Shown here piece after piece: positions 5,664-8,447 of a DNA stretch of 8,447 nt. Under the pieces are notes generated by a model. It worked only from the letters and a program-made list of their open reading frames with translations, was not told the DNA's origin and made no database searches. A program made the position numbers and the translations under genes. Within the stretch, counting starts at the first letter, position 1, and every line of letters begins with the position of its first letter. The DNA comes from an uncultured beta proteobacterium (GTDB lineage: Bacteria; Pseudomonadota; Gammaproteobacteria; Burkholderiales; Burkholderiaceae_B): contig CAIYCP010000462.1 in assembly GCA_903924715.1 (NCBI GenBank), forward strand, positions 1-8,447, in the 5' to 3' direction.

Positions 5664-6974
5664 CTAGCGCTCAAAGACCGCGATTGATTCGATGTGGCTA
5701 GTGTGCGGAAACATATTAATGACCCCCGCACTGCGCAGACGATAGCCGGCCTCTTCAACCAGCACAGCCGCGTCTCGCGCCAAAGTCGCTGGGTTGCACG
5801 ACACATACACAATCCGCACTGGCCGCTCATGCAGCGGTATCGCGGCAAGCGCTTGCACCAACGCAAAGGCACCCTCGCGTGGCGGATCAATCAACATGCG
5901 ATCAATCTGCCCAAGGCCTTGTAACCAGTCTTGATCGACTTCAAATAAATTTAAGGTCTGAAACTGAGCATTCGAAATGCCCGCTTGGACAGCAGCCTGC
6001 TGCGCGCGCTCGGTGAGTGCTGCGCTGCCCTCAACGCCAAGCACTGTGTGACATTGTGTCGCTAATGGCAAGGTGAAGTTTCCTAAACCACAAAACATAT
6101 CTGCCACACGATCACTGCGCTGAACACCGAGCAGACTCAGTGCGCGCGAAACTAGGACGCGATTGATTTGATGATTAACCTGGGTGAAATCGGTGGGCCG
6201 ATACGGCATTTGCAGGCCAAACTCAGGCAAGCGATAACTGAGCTTGTTTTCATCTTCGGGTTCAAGCGCATGAACAGTATCTGGCCCTTTTGACTGTAAC
6301 CACCACTGAATATTGTGTTGCGCAGCAAACGCACGCAAGGTGGCAATTTCGTCGTCGCTTAAGGGGTCAAGATGCCTGAGCACCAAGGCTGTGACGGCAT
6401 CACCAACACACACCTCGATCTGGGCAAAACGATCGGGCGCTGAAAGCGCCATGATGAGCCCCCGCAAGGGTACCAAGAGCGCGGCCACATGCGGCGGCAA
6501 GACATGACACGTTTTAATATCAGCAACAAAACTGCTTTTGCGTTCGTGAAAACCGACGAGTACGGTGCCCTTTTTTGCTACCCAGCGCACCGATAAGCGC
6601 GCGCGATAGCGATAACCCCACGAGGGCCCATGCAAGGGCGGCAGCATCTGCTCTGGCTGAACCTTGCCAATATGCGCAAGGTTATCTTCAAGCACGCGCT
6701 GCTTACTCGCAACTTGGGCCGCAGGCTCGAGATGCTGCATGACGCAACCACCGCATACACCAAAATGCTCACATCTAGGTTTAACGCGTTGAGATGATTC
6801 ACGAACAATCACCTGAACACGCGCAATTTCGTAGGAAGGTTTGCGACGAAAAATATTGGCGGTTACCCGCTCTGACCCGAGGGCGCCCTCAATAAATACC
6901 ACCTTGCCGTCATGCCGGGCAACACCGCGCGCCTCAAGATCAAGGGACTCAACCTGCAGTACTTCTTGAGACAT
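5664..6974 (-). CDS. rlmD: 23S rRNA (uracil-1939-C5)-methyltransferase
   Basis: This 436-residue protein uses S-adenosylmethionine to methylate C5 of a uridine in 23S rRNA (U1939 in E. coli numbering). An N-terminal TRAM-like RNA-binding domain (about 1-58) is followed by the four cysteines of the iron-sulphur cluster: Cys68, Cys74, Cys77 and Cys156. The methyltransferase core has the SAM loop DMFCGLGNF (292-300), the DPPR motif at 363-366, the catalytic nucleophile Cys393 in SCNP, and a C-terminal SHIES with Glu429, which should match the general base of E. coli RlmD. All key residues are present, and the QVNHQIN block and length (E. coli is about 430) favour RlmD over RlmC or TrmA. It starts 26 bases after the Spy-like gene, with no strong ribosome binding site seen, so is likely cotranscribed. 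Its stop faces that of argH 11 bases away. Confidence 0.95.
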   Translation of the reverse strand: MSQEVLQVESLDLEARGVARHDGKVVFIEGALGSERVTANIFRRKPSYEIARVQVIVRESSQRVKPRCEHFGVCGGCVMQHLEPAAQVASKQRVLEDNLAHIGKVQPEQMLPPLHGPSWGYRYRARLSVRWVAKKGTVLVGFHERKSSFVADIKTCHVLPPHVAALLVPLRGLIMALSAPDRFAQIEVCVGDAVTALVLRHLDPLSDDEIATLRAFAAQHNIQWWLQSKGPDTVHALEPEDENKLSYRLPEFGLQMPYRPTDFTQVNHQINRVLVSRALSLLGVQRSDRVADMFCGLGNFTLPLATQCHTVLGVEGSAALTERAQQAAVQAGISNAQFQTLNLFEVDQDWLQGLGQIDRMLIDPPREGAFALVQALAAIPLHERPVRIVYVSCNPATLARDAAVLVEEAGYRLRSAGVINMFPHTSHIESIAVFER

Positions 6975-7000
6975 AGAGATATCTTTGCGCCGTGAGGCAA

Positions 7001-7672
7001 TTATTTTGGTGTTGACGATGCGGCGGCAGGATCAGCGTCTGCGGGTCCGGTGGTACCTTGTTGCCGCGCGGCGCGCTCCTCGGCACGGTCAAGCGCAGCC
7101 TGCTGTTTGGCGCGTGCAGCACTACGCTCAGCAGACGCTGCAGCCGACGCCTTACCCTGAACCGCATGTTGGTCACGCATATACCCAATCAAAATTTTTC
7201 GCTGCGGCGCGTTCAACGCATCCCAAAATGTCAACCAACTGGCTTGAACTTCATCAAAGCCTGCATCGATTTTCAGTCGCGTTTTTTTACGAAAGGCGAT
7301 GACCTCACGAGGATCAAACTTATCCGTTGCAAGCTCTTTAGTGAGTTCTGCATATTCAGCTTGTCGCGCGTTACGATTCACATTCCACATTTTGCGACGC
7401 GCTTCATGTGCCGCCTCAAGTTTGGCTTTTTGAGCGGCATCCAGCACCATGCCTTCAATCAATGCATCAGGAAGCCGGCCCATGCTGTTGCCAGTCAGTG
7501 GCGCCGAACTTGGCGCTGCAACAGGCGCGGCTTCGGCGCCGGGTCTTTGACTGCTTTGATTCAATTGATTAGATGAGCGCAACATCAATGGACTATTTTG
7601 AGCCGATGCTGCAAAACTTGCCAAGAGCAAACTCAAGATGATCAATATGGATCGACAATCATGGCTTCGCAT
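7001..7672 (-). CDS. Exported Spy/CpxP-like helical protein
   Basis: From the ATG at 7672 this is a 223-residue exported protein. That start is chosen over an upstream ATG at 7747, which would overlap the nuclease gene and bury the signal peptide; 7672 has GGAG 7 bases upstream. Residues 1-24 form a signal peptide (Arg-containing start, hydrophobic core 9-20, ASA before a likely cut after Ala24). A Pro/Ala-rich linker (about 40-60) leads to a charged helical domain (about 65-170). This has two LTxxQ-like motifs, LDAAQ (77-81) and LNAPQR (153-158), spaced as in the Spy/CpxP family of periplasmic chaperones and stress sensors. The tail (about 173-223) is Ala/Arg/Gln-rich with likely coiled coil, then Pro/Ala-rich. 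Both Thr of the LTxxQ motifs are replaced, so family membership is probable, not certain. It sits between a nuclease gene and rlmD, with gaps of 41 and 26 bases; its role there is unknown. Confidence 0.6.
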   Translation of the reverse strand: MRSHDCRSILIILSLLLASFAASAQNSPLMLRSSNQLNQSSQRPGAEAAPVAAPSSAPLTGNSMGRLPDALIEGMVLDAAQKAKLEAAHEARRKMWNVNRNARQAEYAELTKELATDKFDPREVIAFRKKTRLKIDAGFDEVQASWLTFWDALNAPQRKILIGYMRDQHAVQGKASAAASAERSAARAKQQAALDRAEERAARQQGTTGPADADPAAASSTPK

Positions 7673-7679
7673 AAGAATT

Positions 7680-7683
7680 CTCC
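7680..7683 (-). promoter_or_regulatory. Ribosome binding site deciding the Spy-like gene start
   Basis: GGAG on the minus strand ends 7 bases before the ATG at 7672. Together with the signal peptide that begins right after this ATG, it supports 7672 over the in-frame ATG at 7747. Confidence 0.65.
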
Positions 7684-7713
7684 GAGAGGCGGTCAGTCGC
7701 CGTGTAATGTAAT

Positions 7714-8447
7714 TTATGAGGACCAAGCGGCCAAATACTCTGCCCAATGCGGCTCTGTACTCGCCTGCAAGGTGCTACGAACTAAGTCGATTTCTTCCTG
7801 GTAGGTCACCTGATCAATTTCACCGCGTATCAATCTAAAACGACAGTAAACCAGCCAGGTATTCACTACATCGGTCTCACAATAGGCGCGCACTTCATTC
7901 GCACGCCCATTAGACCAAGCGTCCCAGACAAGACTGCCATCCATACCAAGTTTTCCGGGAAAACCGCACAGCTTCGCAAGATCATCAAGCGGGGCGTTAC
8001 CCCTGCCATTATATTTCGCGAGAACATCCATCAAATCTAGATGGCGTGTGTGATAACGACTGAGGTAGTTGTTATAACGAAAGTCTTTATCATCCTCGCC
8101 CATATCCCAGTAACGAGGCGCCGCAATCCCGTGGATCAAGGTTCGGTAATGCAATACAGGCAAGTCAAAGCCTGAACCATTCCAGCTAATAAGCTTGGGC
8201 GTATAACGCTCGATCGTTTTGAAAAAACTGGTGAGCAAAACGGGCTCAGTGTCATCGGCCTGCCCTAAGCAACGTACCCTAAAGCCTTTATCATCACGAA
8301 AAACGCAACCCACAACGGCGACGCGCTGCAAATGGTGCGGCAAAAACGTATTGCCAGTGATTTCTTTGCGTGCTGCGAACGCGCGCTCAGCGACTTCAGC
8401 ATCGGGCAAATCGCCACCCCATTGATGAAGGCGCCGCAATCCTTCAA
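7714..8447 (-). CDS. Predicted 3'-5' exonuclease of the PolB-exonuclease-like family, 5' end cut by right window edge
   Basis: The frame is open to the right edge, so the first codons are missing; about 244 residues are visible. The TTG at 8437-8439 is an internal Leu codon, not the start: the frame continues upstream as Glu-Gly before Leu-Arg-Arg-Leu-His, and the family normally has a short N-terminal block with the first metal-binding DxE motif, which would lie just outside. Visible are the exonuclease II motif SWNGSGFDLPVLHYR (about 8146-8190, with the metal-binding Asp) and the exonuclease III motif YCETD, whose Asp codon is 7870-7872. Family blocks HLDLMDVL, LDDLAKLCGFPGK and VRAYCETDVVNTW are intact. 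It resembles the DnaQ-fold family described as related to the PolB proofreading domain (DNA_pol_B_exo2). The substrate in the cell is not established. It ends 41 bases before the Spy-like gene. Confidence 0.88.
   Translation of the reverse strand, partial: EGLRRLHQWGGDLPDAEVAERAFAARKEITGNTFLPHHLQRVAVVGCVFRDDKGFRVRCLGQADDTEPVLLTSFFKTIERYTPKLISWNGSGFDLPVLHYRTLIHGIAAPRYWDMGEDDKDFRYNNYLSRYHTRHLDLMDVLAKYNGRGNAPLDDLAKLCGFPGKLGMDGSLVWDAWSNGRANEVRAYCETDVVNTWLVYCRFRLIRGEIDQVTYQEEIDLVRSTLQASTEPHWAEYLAAWSS

Noticed and set aside
7673..7747. N-terminal extension of the Spy-like protein from the ATG at 7747
   Set aside because: It would overlap the nuclease gene by 34 bases and place 25 residues before a clear signal peptide; the ATG at 7672 has GGAG at the right distance.
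8437..8439. TTG as the start codon of the exonuclease gene
   Set aside because: The frame continues to the window edge with residues that fit the family, and the first catalytic motif (DxE) would be missing if TTG were the start; it is an internal Leu codon.
1..8447. Defence island, mobile element or other novel system
   Set aside because: The six main genes have recognisable families that are mostly housekeeping, there are no transposase, integrase, toxin or repeat-array signals, and gene packing looks like normal chromosome.

Overview
The window looks like ordinary chromosome from a betaproteobacterium, most likely order Burkholderiales. The ArgH, GlnB, NadE and RlmD proteins have the sequence character I know from that group (for example an ArgH beginning with a KKAEAWSARFSEP-type N-terminus, and a glutamine-dependent NadE of about 550 residues beside glnB). 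GC looks moderate, roughly half by eye. Genus is not resolved; an Alcaligenaceae-like lineage is a guess. I saw no insertion sequence, phage gene, CRISPR array, tRNA or rRNA.

Layout, left to right. (1) Positions 1-257, minus strand: the 5' part of a DUF697-type membrane-protein gene that runs off the left edge. (2) Positions 258-511: a 254-base gap with a possible pair of overlapping opposed promoters and a weak terminator-like hairpin on the plus strand. (3) Positions 512-4154, minus strand: a tight three-gene unit transcribed nadE, glnB, then a gamma-glutamyltransferase-family gene, with gaps of 20 and 2 bases. (4) Positions 4155-4236: an 82-base divergent promoter region. (5) Positions 4237-5652, plus strand: argH, apparently with a leaderless or near-leaderless mRNA. 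(6) Positions 5664-8447, minus strand: a probable operon transcribed PolB-type 3'-5' exonuclease (5' end off the right edge), then a Spy/CpxP-like exported protein, then rlmD. The argH and rlmD stop codons face each other across 11 bases.

How the genes fit together. The central unit has a nitrogen theme. NadE takes amide nitrogen from glutamine to make NAD+. GlnB (PII) senses 2-oxoglutarate, ATP/ADP and, through uridylylation, glutamine. The gamma-glutamyltransferase-like enzyme acts on gamma-glutamyl or related amide bonds. ArgH, read divergently, is the last step of arginine synthesis. The right-hand unit mixes a nuclease, an exported helical protein and a 23S rRNA methyltransferase, with no obvious shared pathway.

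I found no convincing novel system. The items most worth a check are the nadE-glnB-ggt coupling, the leaderless argH promoter, and the promoter/hairpin arrangement between the gamma-glutamyltransferase and DUF697 genes, which could encode a very short RNA.
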